Positions 51,762-59,969 of a stretch of DNA of 64,000 nucleotides are shown here, one piece after another. The position numbers were made by a program, and so were the translations under genes. Numbering within the stretch: position 1 is the first letter of the stretch; every line of letters begins with the position of its first letter. The notes under the pieces were generated by a model, which was not told the origin of the DNA, did not search any database, and saw only the letters and a program-made list of their open reading frames with translations. The stretch comes from JAUYQR01 sp050632395 (GTDB lineage Bacteria > Pseudomonadota > Alphaproteobacteria > Rhodobacterales > Rhodobacteraceae), in assembly GCF_050632395.1 (NCBI RefSeq), contig NZ_CP192600.1:3596001-3660000 (forward strand), read 5' to 3'.

Positions 51762-53278
51762 CACTGGCCGAGGATCTTGATCCGCCCCTCAACCGCGGCC
51801 TTCACCATCCCGACCTTCTCGACATAGTCCATGACGTCATTCGCCACCAACCGGCTCGTGGACCCTTCAGTCAGCACCCGCCCGCCGCCCAGCGCATCAT
51901 AGCCGTCGCCGCCGCCAATGATGTAGTCATTGACCGCCACCTTGTAGAGCTTGTCAGCCTCCAATGGCGCACCACCCACCATCACCTCCGACACCCGCGC
52001 CCCCGGCTCGGCCGTGGGGTCGATGGTGTAGCTTAGCCCCGACACCTGCGCGAACCGCCCCGCGCCTTTCTCGATCTGGCTCGCCCCGTTCTCCAGCGCG
52101 AGCAGCACCTGACTGCCCGGCAGTTCGGTCACCACCGTCAGGTTGCCGAACGGCAACTCCGTCAGGATATCGCGCCGCGTCAGCTTGCGCCCCGCGTCAT
52201 AGGTCGTGTCACCCCGGATGCCACCACCGTTCATGATGGCGATATCCGCCCCTGTCGCATCCCGCATCGCATCAGCGATCAGGTTGCCCATCGTGGCCTC
52301 GGCTGACCGCACTACGTTGCGCCGGCTGTCCAAGGGCGTCTCCAGCGTGCCGATCTCCACGTTCAGCGTTTGGTCCATCTTGGCGCGGAAACTGTCGGCA
52401 AGTGCGGCAGACTCGGGGTCCGGCGCCACCGTCGCCGTGTCGATGAACCGGAACGCAGGCGTCCAGCTGATCGTGCGCTTGCCGTCCTTTTCGCCCACCT
52501 CGACCGTCAGGTCGATCGGCGTCAGCAATTGCGCATCCACGCTCGTCTCCACATAAGCCGTCACCCCGTCATAGGCCGTGGCATAGGTGTGGTCGTCGCC
52601 CGACAGGATCACGTCGAACGCCTTGCTCGCCATCAGCGCGCGGTCGTTCTCCATGTTGGTCTGCACCACGCCAACCACGATATCCGCCCCCGCCTCGCGC
52701 GCGGCCTTCGCCGCCTCGATCCCGCTGTCGACGGTGGGCAGGAACTTCAAACTCCCCGTCGAACTCACCTCCGGCGAGGTGTCCTGCGCCACCGGCACCA
52801 GCGCCACTTTCAGCCCGCCCACCTCCTTCACCGTCACCCCGCCAAGACCCTCGATCGGGCTGCCGTCCGCATTGGTGATGTTGATCGCCGCCCAAGGGTA
52901 TTTTGACGCCTTCATCTTCTCCATGAAGTTTTCCGGCCCGAAATCGAACTCGTGGTTCCCTGGCACGGCAAGGTCGAACGGCACCAGATTTGTGAAATCA
53001 ATCGTGTTCTGTCCCATGTCGAAGCCCGAGATCAGCGACGGGCTCAGCATGTCCCCGTTGAACAGGTAAAGCGTGTTGGGGTTCGCCGCGCGCTCGGCCT
53101 TGGCCACCGCGTTCAGCCGCGCAAACCCGCCACGCCCGTCTTCTTCCTCGAAATTGTAGACGTCGCCCACGCCAAGCAGCGTCAGTTTCACGGTCTCGGC
53201 GGCAAGCGGAGTGGCAAGTATCATAAACCCGGCTGACGCCATGGATGTCAGGTTGAATTTATTGGTGAGATGCGGCAC
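51761..53278 (-). CDS. UshA-like metallophosphatase/5'-nucleotidase-family protein with altered metal motifs
   Basis: A 505-residue exported protein (signal GFMILATPLAAE). The N-terminal half is a calcineurin-like domain: VGDVYNFEEEDGRGGFARLN, LFNGDMLSPS and PGNHEFDFGP. The C-terminal 5'-nucleotidase domain has AEATMGNLIADAMR, IAIMNGGGIRGDTTYDAGRK and GGGDGYDALGG. The usual D-x-H is D-V-Y here, and the late G-H-x-H reads SGDDHTYA, so activity and metal use may differ from UshA. It probably acts in the periplasm on nucleotides or sugar nucleotides. Confidence 0.85.
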   Translation of the reverse strand: MPHLTNKFNLTSMASAGFMILATPLAAETVKLTLLGVGDVYNFEEEDGRGGFARLNAVAKAERAANPNTLYLFNGDMLSPSLISGFDMGQNTIDFTNLVPFDLAVPGNHEFDFGPENFMEKMKASKYPWAAINITNADGSPIEGLGGVTVKEVGGLKVALVPVAQDTSPEVSSTGSLKFLPTVDSGIEAAKAAREAGADIVVGVVQTNMENDRALMASKAFDVILSGDDHTYATAYDGVTAYVETSVDAQLLTPIDLTVEVGEKDGKRTISWTPAFRFIDTATVAPDPESAALADSFRAKMDQTLNVEIGTLETPLDSRRNVVRSAEATMGNLIADAMRDATGADIAIMNGGGIRGDTTYDAGRKLTRRDILTELPFGNLTVVTELPGSQVLLALENGASQIEKGAGRFAQVSGLSYTIDPTAEPGARVSEVMVGGAPLEADKLYKVAVNDYIIGGGDGYDALGGGRVLTEGSTSRLVANDVMDYVEKVGMVKAAVEGRIKILGQ

Positions 53279-53382
53279 GTCGATTCTCCTTACGGCTGAA
53301 TTCGGTTGCTCTCCCCAGTCTGCGCCTCCCTCCTGCCGTCTGTCAAACCGCCGGGGTCACCGTCCATCCACCTGTATTTCAA

Positions 53383-53414
53383 ATGAAAACACGGCGCGCT
53401 TCAGCGCGCCGTGT
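53383..53414 (-). terminator. Terminator of the charged repeat-protein gene
   Basis: On the minus strand ACACGGCGCGC TGAA GCGCGCCGTGT forms a perfect 11-bp stem with a four-base loop, followed by TTTTCATTT. It lies 18 bp past the stop. Confidence 0.85.
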
Positions 53415-53431
53415 CCATCATCCATCGTCTC

Positions 53432-54511
53432 TCAGGGCTTCTTGTTGTCCTTCGGGGCTTTGTCGAGGGCTGGGTTGCTTTCGTCTACCCGGTCCGCGTC
53501 GTTGCCCCCACCGTTGTCGTCGTGTTCCTTGTCGGCCTTGTCCTTGTCGGCCTTGTCCTTGGCGTCCTTGTCCGCCTTGTCCTTGTCCGCCCGGTCCTTG
53601 TCAGCCTTGTCCTTGTCCGCCCGGTCCTTGTCAGCCTTGTCCTTGTCCGCCTTGTCCTTGTCCGCCTTGTCCTTGTCCGCCCGGTCCTTGTCAGCCCGCT
53701 CCTTGTCAGCCCGCGCCTGGTCCGCCTTGTCTTGGGCGTCTTTGTCGGCCTTCTGTTTATCGGCCTTGTCCTTTGCGTCCTGGTCAGCCCGCTCCTTGTC
53801 AGCCCGCTCCTTGTCAGCTCGATCCGGGTCAGCCCGATCCTGGTCAGCCCGCGCCTGATCCGCCCGCTCCTGGTCCGCCTTGTCTTGGGCGACTTTGTCG
53901 GCCTTCTGTTTGTCGGCCTTGTCCTTGGCGTCCTTGTCGGCCTTTTCCTTGTCCGCTTTATCACCCTCATCTGGGTCAGCCAATGGCTCCGGCTTCACCT
54001 CAGGCTCCGGCTTCACCTCAGGCTCCGGCTTCACCTCAGGTTCCGGCTTCACCTCAGGCTCCGGCTTCACCTCAGGCTCCGGCTTCACCTCAGGCTCCGG
54101 CTTCACCTCAGGCTTCGGCTTCACCTCAGGCTCCGGCTTCACCTCCGGCTCGGGCTTCACTTCCGGCTCGGGCTTCACTTCCGGCTCGGGCTTCACCTCT
54201 GGCTCGGGCTTCACCTCAGGCTCCGGCTTCACTTCCGGCTCCGGCTTCACTTCCGGCTCAGGCTTCACTTCCGGCTCGGGAACCCCGGGCTTGTTCACCT
54301 CGGGCTTTTCGGGCTCGGCCGGCGTCCTGTCGGGCTTGGCCAGCTCGGAGCTGCGAATCAGAATCGAAGGGACCGAGCAGGTTGGGTCCCAACGGAACTT
54401 GGCGTTCGAATTTTGGATTGTTTTATACTCACAGAAGTCGCGCGACATCGTTTCTGCACTCGCAGAAGCGGCCAAAGCGGAAAAACTGCATGCAATCAGA
54501 AGTTGTTTCAT
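53432..54511 (-). CDS. Secreted low-complexity protein with PEPEVK and KADKD repeats
   Basis: A 359-residue protein with a signal peptide (MKQLLIACSFSALAASASA). A short unique region holds two cysteines (DFCEYKTIQ, DPTCSVPSI). It is followed by about 17 units of PEPEVK and then about 170 residues of (K/R)ADKD/DAKDKADKQ-type repeats, ending GGGNDADRVDESNPALDKAP. Nearly half the second part is Asp or Lys. No family is recognised beyond TonB-like Pro-Glu/Lys spacing, and there is no C-terminal anchor. A long extended or helical envelope-spanning rod is inference. Confidence 0.8.
   Translation of the reverse strand: MKQLLIACSFSALAASASAETMSRDFCEYKTIQNSNAKFRWDPTCSVPSILIRSSELAKPDRTPAEPEKPEVNKPGVPEPEVKPEPEVKPEPEVKPEPEVKPEPEVKPEPEVKPEPEVKPEPEVKPEPEVKPKPEVKPEPEVKPEPEVKPEPEVKPEPEVKPEPEVKPEPEVKPEPLADPDEGDKADKEKADKDAKDKADKQKADKVAQDKADQERADQARADQDRADPDRADKERADKERADQDAKDKADKQKADKDAQDKADQARADKERADKDRADKDKADKDKADKDKADKDRADKDKADKDRADKDKADKDAKDKADKDKADKEHDDNGGGNDADRVDESNPALDKAPKDNKKP
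53510..53970 (-). repeat. 15-bp-periodic tandem repeats (KADKD)
   Basis: Imperfect units encoding KADKD/RADKD, on the minus strand near AAGGCGGACAAGGAC, interspersed with DAKDKADKQKADK blocks. The blocks themselves recur, giving a higher-order repeat. Confidence 0.85.
53990..54290 (-). repeat. 18-bp in-frame tandem repeat (PEPEVK)
   Basis: About 16-17 consecutive 18-bp units, on the minus strand close to CCGGAGCCTGAGGTGAAG. Third positions vary between GAG/GAA and CCT/CCG-type choices in blocks, suggesting recent expansion of sub-arrays. Confidence 0.9.
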
Positions 54512-54723
54512 TGACGTGCCTTTCTAATTTGATTAGACATTTATCAATGCAGAGCATGGTGGCCGTATGGCCGCCCTTCGTCATATCAGTGATCATGTCG
54601 TGGCGGTGGGGCTGAGCCGGCAACAATGTGCAGGCTGCGGCCGGAATGCTGCATTCAAAGATACAGTCCTTTCGGATGCCGAACGGATTGACCGCCAAGC
54701 CGCCGCAGGGCAAAGACACGCCC

Positions 54724-55062
54724 ATGCTGATCTACAAAATCTTCCGCCGCCCCGAATGGGATGCGTTCCGCGCCGCCGGGAAAACCCTTGGCGCGCCGAT
54801 CGACCTGGCCGATGGCTACATCCACATCTCCACCGCGGCACAGGTCGCCGAAACTGCCGCCAAGCACTTCGCCGCTGAAAGTGATCTTGTCCTTGTGGCG
54901 CTCGACAGCACCGCGCTCGGGCCGGCCTTGAAATGGGAAACCTCGCGCGGCGGGGCTCTCTTTCCGCATCTCTACCGCGCACTCACCCTTTCGGACGTCG
55001 TATGGGACAAGTCGCTGCCCCTCGGTGCCACCGGCCACATCTTCCCCGAGGGCGTCTGGTGA
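54724..55062 (+). CDS. DUF952 family protein
   Basis: A 112-residue soluble protein of the DUF952/COG3502 family. LIYKIFRRPEWDAFRAAGKT then GAPIDLADGYIHISTAAQVA is the signature, with FPHLYRALTLSDVVWDKSLP near the end. Function unknown. Start ATG 54724. Its TGA overlaps the pyrD start as GTGA, so the two are coupled. Confidence 0.88.
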   Translation: MLIYKIFRRPEWDAFRAAGKTLGAPIDLADGYIHISTAAQVAETAAKHFAAESDLVLVALDSTALGPALKWETSRGGALFPHLYRALTLSDVVWDKSLPLGATGHIFPEGVW

Positions 55063-56120
55063 ACCTCGTCGAGCGCGCGGGCCTCGCCCTTCTGCACCGC
55101 ATGGATCCCGAACGCGCCCACGCCCTCTCGCTTCTGGCGCTGCAAACGGGCCTCGCGCCGCTGCCCGGCCCTGTTTCCTCGCCCCGCCTTGCCACCACGC
55201 TGGCGGGCCTGCCGCTCCTGAATCCCGTTGGCCTCGCCGCCGGCTATGACAAGAACGCCACCGCCATCGCACCCCTGTCCCGCGCGGGCTTCGGCTTTGT
55301 CGAGGTGGGCGCCGCCACCCCCCTGCCCCAGCCCGGCAACCCCAAACCCCGCCTCTTCCGCCTCACCGAAGACCGCGCCGCGATCAACCGCTTCGGCTTC
55401 AACAACGACGGAATGACGGCGATCGGCCTGCGCCTCTCCCAGCGCAAACGCGGCCCGGTCCCGGTCGGCCTCAATCTCGGCGCCAACAAGACCTCCGACA
55501 ACCGCGCCGCCGATTTCACCCGCGTGCTGGCCCATTGCGGCCCGCATGTCGATTTCGCCACCGTCAACGTGTCCTCACCCAACACGGAACGCCTGCGCGA
55601 TCTGCAAGGCCCCGCCGCCCTCACCGCCCTCCTCGCCGGGGTGATGGATGCGCGCAGCAGCCTTGCCACCGCAATCCCGGTGTTCCTGAAGATCGCCCCC
55701 GACCTCACCGACGACGACCTTGCCCAGATCGTGGAGGTGTCCCTTGCGTCGGGCATCGCGGGCATCATCGCCACCAACACCACCCTCAACCGCGACGGCC
55801 TCAAAAGCCAGCACAAGGCCGAAGCCGGCGGCCTCTCCGGCGCACCGCTCTTCGAACGCTCCACCCGCGTGCTGGCGCGCCTGTCACAACTGACCGATGG
55901 GAAACTGCCGCTGATCGGTGTCGGCGGCATCTCCACCGCCGAACAAGCCTATGCCAAGATCACCGCCGGCGCTTCCGCCGTGCAGCTTTACACCGCGATG
56001 GTCTACCAGGGCCTTTCGGTCGCCGCCCATATCGCGCGCGGCCTTGACCAGCTGCTCGCCCGCGACGGCCACGCCACCGTCGCCGCCGCAATCGGCACCC
56101 GCCGCACCGCGTGGCTCTAG
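55059..56120 (+). CDS. pyrD: Dihydroorotate dehydrogenase (quinone), class 2
   Basis: Membrane-associated flavoenzyme oxidising dihydroorotate with quinone in pyrimidine synthesis. It has 353 residues. The class 2 N-terminal helix ERAGLALLHRMDPERAHALS is present. NPVGLAAGYDKNATAIAPLS and VNVSSPNTERLRDLQG form the FMN site, and GIIATNTTLNRDG and GVGGISTAEQAYAKITAGAS follow. The start is GTG 55059. It is coupled to DUF952. Confidence 0.96.
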   Translation: MNLVERAGLALLHRMDPERAHALSLLALQTGLAPLPGPVSSPRLATTLAGLPLLNPVGLAAGYDKNATAIAPLSRAGFGFVEVGAATPLPQPGNPKPRLFRLTEDRAAINRFGFNNDGMTAIGLRLSQRKRGPVPVGLNLGANKTSDNRAADFTRVLAHCGPHVDFATVNVSSPNTERLRDLQGPAALTALLAGVMDARSSLATAIPVFLKIAPDLTDDDLAQIVEVSLASGIAGIIATNTTLNRDGLKSQHKAEAGGLSGAPLFERSTRVLARLSQLTDGKLPLIGVGGISTAEQAYAKITAGASAVQLYTAMVYQGLSVAAHIARGLDQLLARDGHATVAAAIGTRRTAWL

Positions 56121-56122
56121 CG

Positions 56123-56359
56123 TCAGAACGCCTTGAACGTCATCGTCGTCAGCGTCCGCACCATGTCCGGAATGTCGAACAGCCGCGACGACAGATAATG
56201 CCCGGTATCCTCGCCATCGGGGATATAGACCTTGGCGATCAGATCATACTCCCCGCTCGTCGAGTAAAGCTCGCTGACCACCTCTCGGTCCCAGATCGCA
56301 TTGGCAACCTCATAGGTCTTGCCCGGCGTGCAGCGAAACTGAACGAACACCAAAGCCAT
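56123..56359 (-). CDS. Stand-alone Lrp/AsnC ligand-binding (RAM) domain protein
   Basis: A 78-residue protein made only of the RAM domain: ALVFVQFRCTPGKTYEVANA, LYSTSGEYDLIAKVYIP and MVRTLTTMTFKAF. There is no helix-turn-helix. Such proteins bind amino acids and may modulate full-length Lrp relatives by mixed assembly. Start ATG 56359 has GGAGGC four bases before it; ATG 56371 is in frame but lacks a site. It is convergent with pyrD. Confidence 0.88.
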   Translation of the reverse strand: MALVFVQFRCTPGKTYEVANAIWDREVVSELYSTSGEYDLIAKVYIPDGEDTGHYLSSRLFDIPDMVRTLTTMTFKAF

Positions 56360-56419
56360 CAAAGCCTCCATCTCTGCCGTCGACCCTAGCCGACAGCCCC
56401 ACCAATTTGAATCAAATTT

Positions 56420-56520
56420 GACTTCCCCTTCCAGAAATATCCCACGGGGAGCGCGAGGGGTGTGAAACCCCTCGCTTTTCGGGGCGGAGCGCGAGGGGTG
56501 TGAAACCCCTCGCTCCGCCG
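56420..56520 (-). repeat. Dispersed intergenic element, copy 4, with a local duplication
   Basis: Lies just past the helicase gene's 3' end. The unit GAGCGCGAGGGGTGTGAAAC plus CCCTCGC occurs twice (about 56449 and 56487); GCGAGGGG/CCCCTCGC forms the stem. On the minus strand it ends GTGGGATATTTCTGGAAGGG, matching the GGATATTT core of the other copies. Confidence 0.65.
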
Positions 56521-56524
56521 CCGG

Positions 56525-58063
56525 TCATTCCGCTCCGTCCGCCAAGGCAAGCGGTGCGGGATCGCGCCGCAGATCATCAATCGTCAACGGTGCCAAGGGC
56601 CGCGCCAACCGGTTGCGCACCACCCAGTAAAGCCGCGTCTGCGCCCGGGTGATCGCCACATAGGCCAGCCGCTTCCACAAGGGCACACCCGCTTCCGAGC
56701 GCCCCGATTGGGCGGCTGCATAAAGGTCCGGCGCAAACACCTGCACCGCGTCCCACTGGCTGCCCTGCGCCTTGTGGATCGTCACCGCCGCCCCGTGCAG
56801 GAAGGCCGCGCCCATCCGGGCCGCGTGCGGAATGAAGGGCTCTTCCTCGTCGGGCATTTCGATCTTGATGATGCTTGCCGCCGAAATCTGCGGCTCCTCG
56901 GCCCCAACCACGTGCAACTTGGCAAAGCCCTCTCGGTTGCCTTCGCCCAGATAGATCACCTGCGCGCCCTTGATCAGCCCGCGCGCCTCCAGATCGATCC
57001 GCTTCTTCCTGTGCTTCAACGGCAATTCGATCCCGTCGCAGATCAAGGGCTCGCCCGGCAGCAGCCGGTCCTCCGGCGCGCCATACGCCGACCGGAACGC
57101 CTGGATCAGCCGTACCCGCGTCGCGTTGCGCCACACCAGCACCGGGCTGCGCGCCATCAGCCCCGCATCCACCCGCTCGGCCCAGACCACCCGGTCGTCC
57201 GCCCGCGCCCGGTCCTCGACCATCCGCTCGAACTCTTCGAACCCCAGCCGCTCGTCGCCAAGGGCGTGGGCAAGGTCAAGGATCGGGTTGTCCTCAGCCT
57301 GCCGGTGGATCCGGCTCAGCACCAACCGCCGGCTCTCGCCCAGCTTGTCGAACACCATCTCGCCCGACGCGCCCACCGGGGCCAGTTGCGCGGGGTCGCC
57401 AAACAATACCAGCGTCGGAAAGATTTCGCGCAGGTCGGCCAGCGCGCGTTCGTCCAGCATCGAGGACTCGTCCACGAACCCCACATCCAGCGGCTCCTCG
57501 CGGCGCTTCCAGCCCTTGATGAAATCGCTGCCCTTCAACCCGGCCGCCGCCAGCGCGCCCGGTATCGACGCGACCGTCTGGTAAAACGCATGCGCCCGGT
57601 CCAGCGCCAGATCGGTCAGCCCCTCGACCACCGGGCGCGGCCCATTCCCGGCCAGCCACTCGGCGATCTTTTCATACTGCGGGTCATAGACGGGGGTATA
57701 AAGGATGCGGTGGATCGTCGTCGCGGGCACTCCGCGCAACCGCAGCACGCTTGCCGCCTTGTTGGTCGGCGCCAATATCGCCAGCGTGCGGCGATCCTTC
57801 CGCCGCCGCCCCTCGTAATCGCCCGAAACGATCTCAACCCCGGCAGCCTTCAGGCTTCGGTATAGCGCCGCCAGCAGCATCGTCTTGCCCGACCCGGCCT
57901 TGCCCACCACCGCCAGCACCGAAGGCTTGCCCTCGGCCATCGGCGTCAACACGCCCTCGGTCACGTCGATGCCGTGCATCGCAAGCTCAGCGGCCAGTCG
58001 GTCGAACGCTTGGGCCTGATCGTCAGAAAAGGTAAGGGCGGGGGTTTGCATGGCCGCGACCAT
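56525..58063 (-). CDS. RecD-like ATP-dependent DNA helicase
   Basis: A superfamily 1 helicase of about 512 residues. Walker A is AVVGKAGSGKTMLLAALYRS, motif Ia is ILAPTNKAASVLR, motif II is VGFVDESSMLDERALADLRE, motif III is LVLFGDPAQLAPVG, and the UvrD_C_2-type motif V/VI is AVTIHKAQGSQWDAVQV then LAYVAITRAQTRLYWVV. It is shorter than RecD and lacks its N-terminal domain, so RecD2/exodeoxyribonuclease V alpha-like is the best description. I use ATG 58063 (AAGG nearby); ATG 58051 is possible. Confidence 0.88.
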   Translation of the reverse strand: MVAAMQTPALTFSDDQAQAFDRLAAELAMHGIDVTEGVLTPMAEGKPSVLAVVGKAGSGKTMLLAALYRSLKAAGVEIVSGDYEGRRRKDRRTLAILAPTNKAASVLRLRGVPATTIHRILYTPVYDPQYEKIAEWLAGNGPRPVVEGLTDLALDRAHAFYQTVASIPGALAAAGLKGSDFIKGWKRREEPLDVGFVDESSMLDERALADLREIFPTLVLFGDPAQLAPVGASGEMVFDKLGESRRLVLSRIHRQAEDNPILDLAHALGDERLGFEEFERMVEDRARADDRVVWAERVDAGLMARSPVLVWRNATRVRLIQAFRSAYGAPEDRLLPGEPLICDGIELPLKHRKKRIDLEARGLIKGAQVIYLGEGNREGFAKLHVVGAEEPQISAASIIKIEMPDEEEPFIPHAARMGAAFLHGAAVTIHKAQGSQWDAVQVFAPDLYAAAQSGRSEAGVPLWKRLAYVAITRAQTRLYWVVRNRLARPLAPLTIDDLRRDPAPLALADGAE

Positions 58064-58089
58064 AACCGCCTTCAAAACCGGGCGCGAGG

Positions 58090-58278
58090 TTATTGCGTCG
58101 GCTCCGTCGGCCCGTTTTCGTCGGCTCCACCCTGATCCGGGGTGAGCTCCTGCGCAGCGATCTCGGCCCGCGCCACCGCAAGCGCCTCGTCAGCCTTCGC
58201 CGCAAGTGCGGGCAATCTGTTCGCAGTGGCATAAGCCTTCAGATCCGACAACACGTCATAGATCCAGTCGTGGCGCAT
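58090..58278 (-). CDS. Small hypothetical protein
   Basis: A 62-residue acidic protein: MRHDWIYDVLSDLKAYATAN, LPALAAKADEALAVARAEIA, then a polar tail. It looks like a two-helix cytoplasmic protein. I believe similar small proteins occur in related genomes, but no function is known. It is immediately upstream of the helicase gene on the same strand, so co-transcription is likely. Confidence 0.65.
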   Translation of the reverse strand: MRHDWIYDVLSDLKAYATANRLPALAAKADEALAVARAEIAAQELTPDQGGADENGPTEPTQ

Positions 58279-58546
58279 GAGGCCCCCGGGAACGATTCAA
58301 CTGCACATTGCAAAGCCACCGCCATCTTGCCGACAGCCTGGCCCGCACGGTCAACAGTCGTCGATGCGGCCAGCAGGGCAAGCCGGAAAATCGCCGCATA
58401 CCGGGTTCTGCGCTGTAAATCGTAGTTAACATACCAAGGCGGACAGCCTCAGCGTGTCACGGGCACCAGGCCTTCGACCACCGGCAGAACCGGTCCGTCC
58501 GCCGCGTCAATCCGGCGCGGCGCGGTCCGGCGGGCAGCGCTGTTCG

Positions 58547-59839
58547 TCACGCCGGGCGGCTCGCCTCCAGCGTGTCTTCAAAGGTCCGCAGCCCGGTGCG
58601 CGGCGCCTGCACCAGCACCGCCATGTTGCCCGGCTTGTGCTGGTTCTTCCACATCAACGTATGCGCCCGCGGTATCTCGGCCCAAGGAAACACCTCTGAC
58701 ATGCAGGGGTCCAGCCGCCGCTCCACCATCAGCTTGTTGGCCGCCGCCGCCTGCTTCAGATGCGCAAAGTGGCTGCCCTGCAACCGCTTCTGGTGCATCC
58801 ACATGTAGCGCACGTCGAAGGTGCAGTTGAACCCGGTGGTCCCCGCGCAGATCACCACCATGCCGCCCTTCTTCACCACCAAGGACGATACCGGAAACGT
58901 CGCCTCGCCCGGATGCTCAAAGACCATGTCCACCGACACACCCTTGCCGGTGATGTCCCAGATCGCCTTGCCGAAGCGCCGCGCCTCCTTCAGCCAGACG
59001 TTATACTCCTCGCTGCCAACCTTCGGCAGCTGCCCCCAGCATTTGAAGTCGCCCCGGTTGATCACACCCTTGGCGCCAAGGCTCATCACGAAATCGCGCT
59101 TGCTCTCGTCGCTGATCACGCCGATCGCATTGGCCCCCGCCGTGTTGATCAACTGGATCGCATACGACCCAAGGCCGCCCGACGCGCCCCAGACCAGCAC
59201 GTTCTGCCCCGGTTTCAGGTCATGCGGCTCATGCCCGAACAGCATCCGGTAGGCGGTGGCCAGCGTCAGCGTGTAGCAGGCACTTTCTTCCCAGGTCAGG
59301 TGCTTCGGGCGCGGCATCAATTGCTGCGACTGGACGCGCGTGAACTGCGCGAAAGACCCGTCGTGGGTTTCATAGCCCCAGATCCGCTGGCTGGGTGAAA
59401 ACATCGGATCGCCACCATTGCATTCCTCGTCGTCGCCGTCGTCCTGATTGCAGTGGACCACCACCTCATCCCCGACCTTCCAGCGTTTCACCTTGTCGCC
59501 CACCGCCCAGACGATCCCCGCCGCATCCGACCCCAACACCGCGTAGGGCTGCTTGTGCCCGTCGAACACCGAGATCGGCTCGCCCAGCGCGGCCCAGACG
59601 CCGTTGTAATTGACCCCCGCCGCCATCACCATCACCAGCACCTCGTTGCTGTCGATGGCCCAGGTGTCCACCACCTCCTGCAGCATCGCGGTTTCCGGGG
59701 CTCCGTGCCGCTCGCGCCGGATCACCCAGGCATACATCTGCTTTGGCACATGGCCCAAAGGCGGCATCTCCCCAAGCTCGTACAGGTCTTTCAGCGGTGC
59801 GTCATGAACCGGGGGAGCCGATTGCGTGTCCAAAGCCAA
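58547..59839 (-). CDS. ccr: Crotonyl-CoA carboxylase/reductase
   Basis: Key enzyme of the ethylmalonyl-CoA pathway, reductively carboxylating crotonyl-CoA to (2S)-ethylmalonyl-CoA with NADPH and CO2. It has 430 residues of the MDR fold. DLYELGEMPPLGHVPKQMYA, AGVNYNGVWAALGEPISVFD, LVWGASGGLGSYAIQLINTA and VICAGTTGFNCTFDVRYMWM are highly characteristic. It allows growth on C2 compounds without a glyoxylate shunt. ecm lies 1.6 kb away. A palindromic site is upstream. Confidence 0.97.
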   Translation of the reverse strand: MALDTQSAPPVHDAPLKDLYELGEMPPLGHVPKQMYAWVIRRERHGAPETAMLQEVVDTWAIDSNEVLVMVMAAGVNYNGVWAALGEPISVFDGHKQPYAVLGSDAAGIVWAVGDKVKRWKVGDEVVVHCNQDDGDDEECNGGDPMFSPSQRIWGYETHDGSFAQFTRVQSQQLMPRPKHLTWEESACYTLTLATAYRMLFGHEPHDLKPGQNVLVWGASGGLGSYAIQLINTAGANAIGVISDESKRDFVMSLGAKGVINRGDFKCWGQLPKVGSEEYNVWLKEARRFGKAIWDITGKGVSVDMVFEHPGEATFPVSSLVVKKGGMVVICAGTTGFNCTFDVRYMWMHQKRLQGSHFAHLKQAAAANKLMVERRLDPCMSEVFPWAEIPRAHTLMWKNQHKPGNMAVLVQAPRTGLRTFEDTLEASRPA

Positions 59840-59906
59840 CAGAGCCTCCGTCAGGAATGCCGCGCCGCAGAATCGGCGCCGTTTTCCAAGAATAGCGACC
59901 GTTCAC

Positions 59907-59931
59907 GCAACTTTGCAACCCTGTAAGTTGC
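59907..59931. promoter_or_regulatory. Inverted repeat upstream of ccr, candidate operator
   Basis: GCAACTT and AAGTTGC are exact reverse complements with an 11-base spacer, ending 68 bp upstream of the ccr ATG. The flanking sequence is AT-richer than its surroundings. The regulator is unknown. Confidence 0.4.
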
Positions 59932-59969
59932 TGTTTTGTAATTTTATGTCCGCCGCGTTGCGGCAACTG

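Noticed and set aside
53990..54290. CRISPR-like array
   Set aside because: Repeats are contiguous 18-bp in-frame units without spacers and encode PEPEVK inside a protein with a signal peptide.
53411..54527. Long plus-strand frames opposite the charged repeat gene
   Set aside because: Their Leu/Val-, Ser- or Pro-rich periodic translations are the mirror of the repeats; the minus frame has a signal peptide and terminator.
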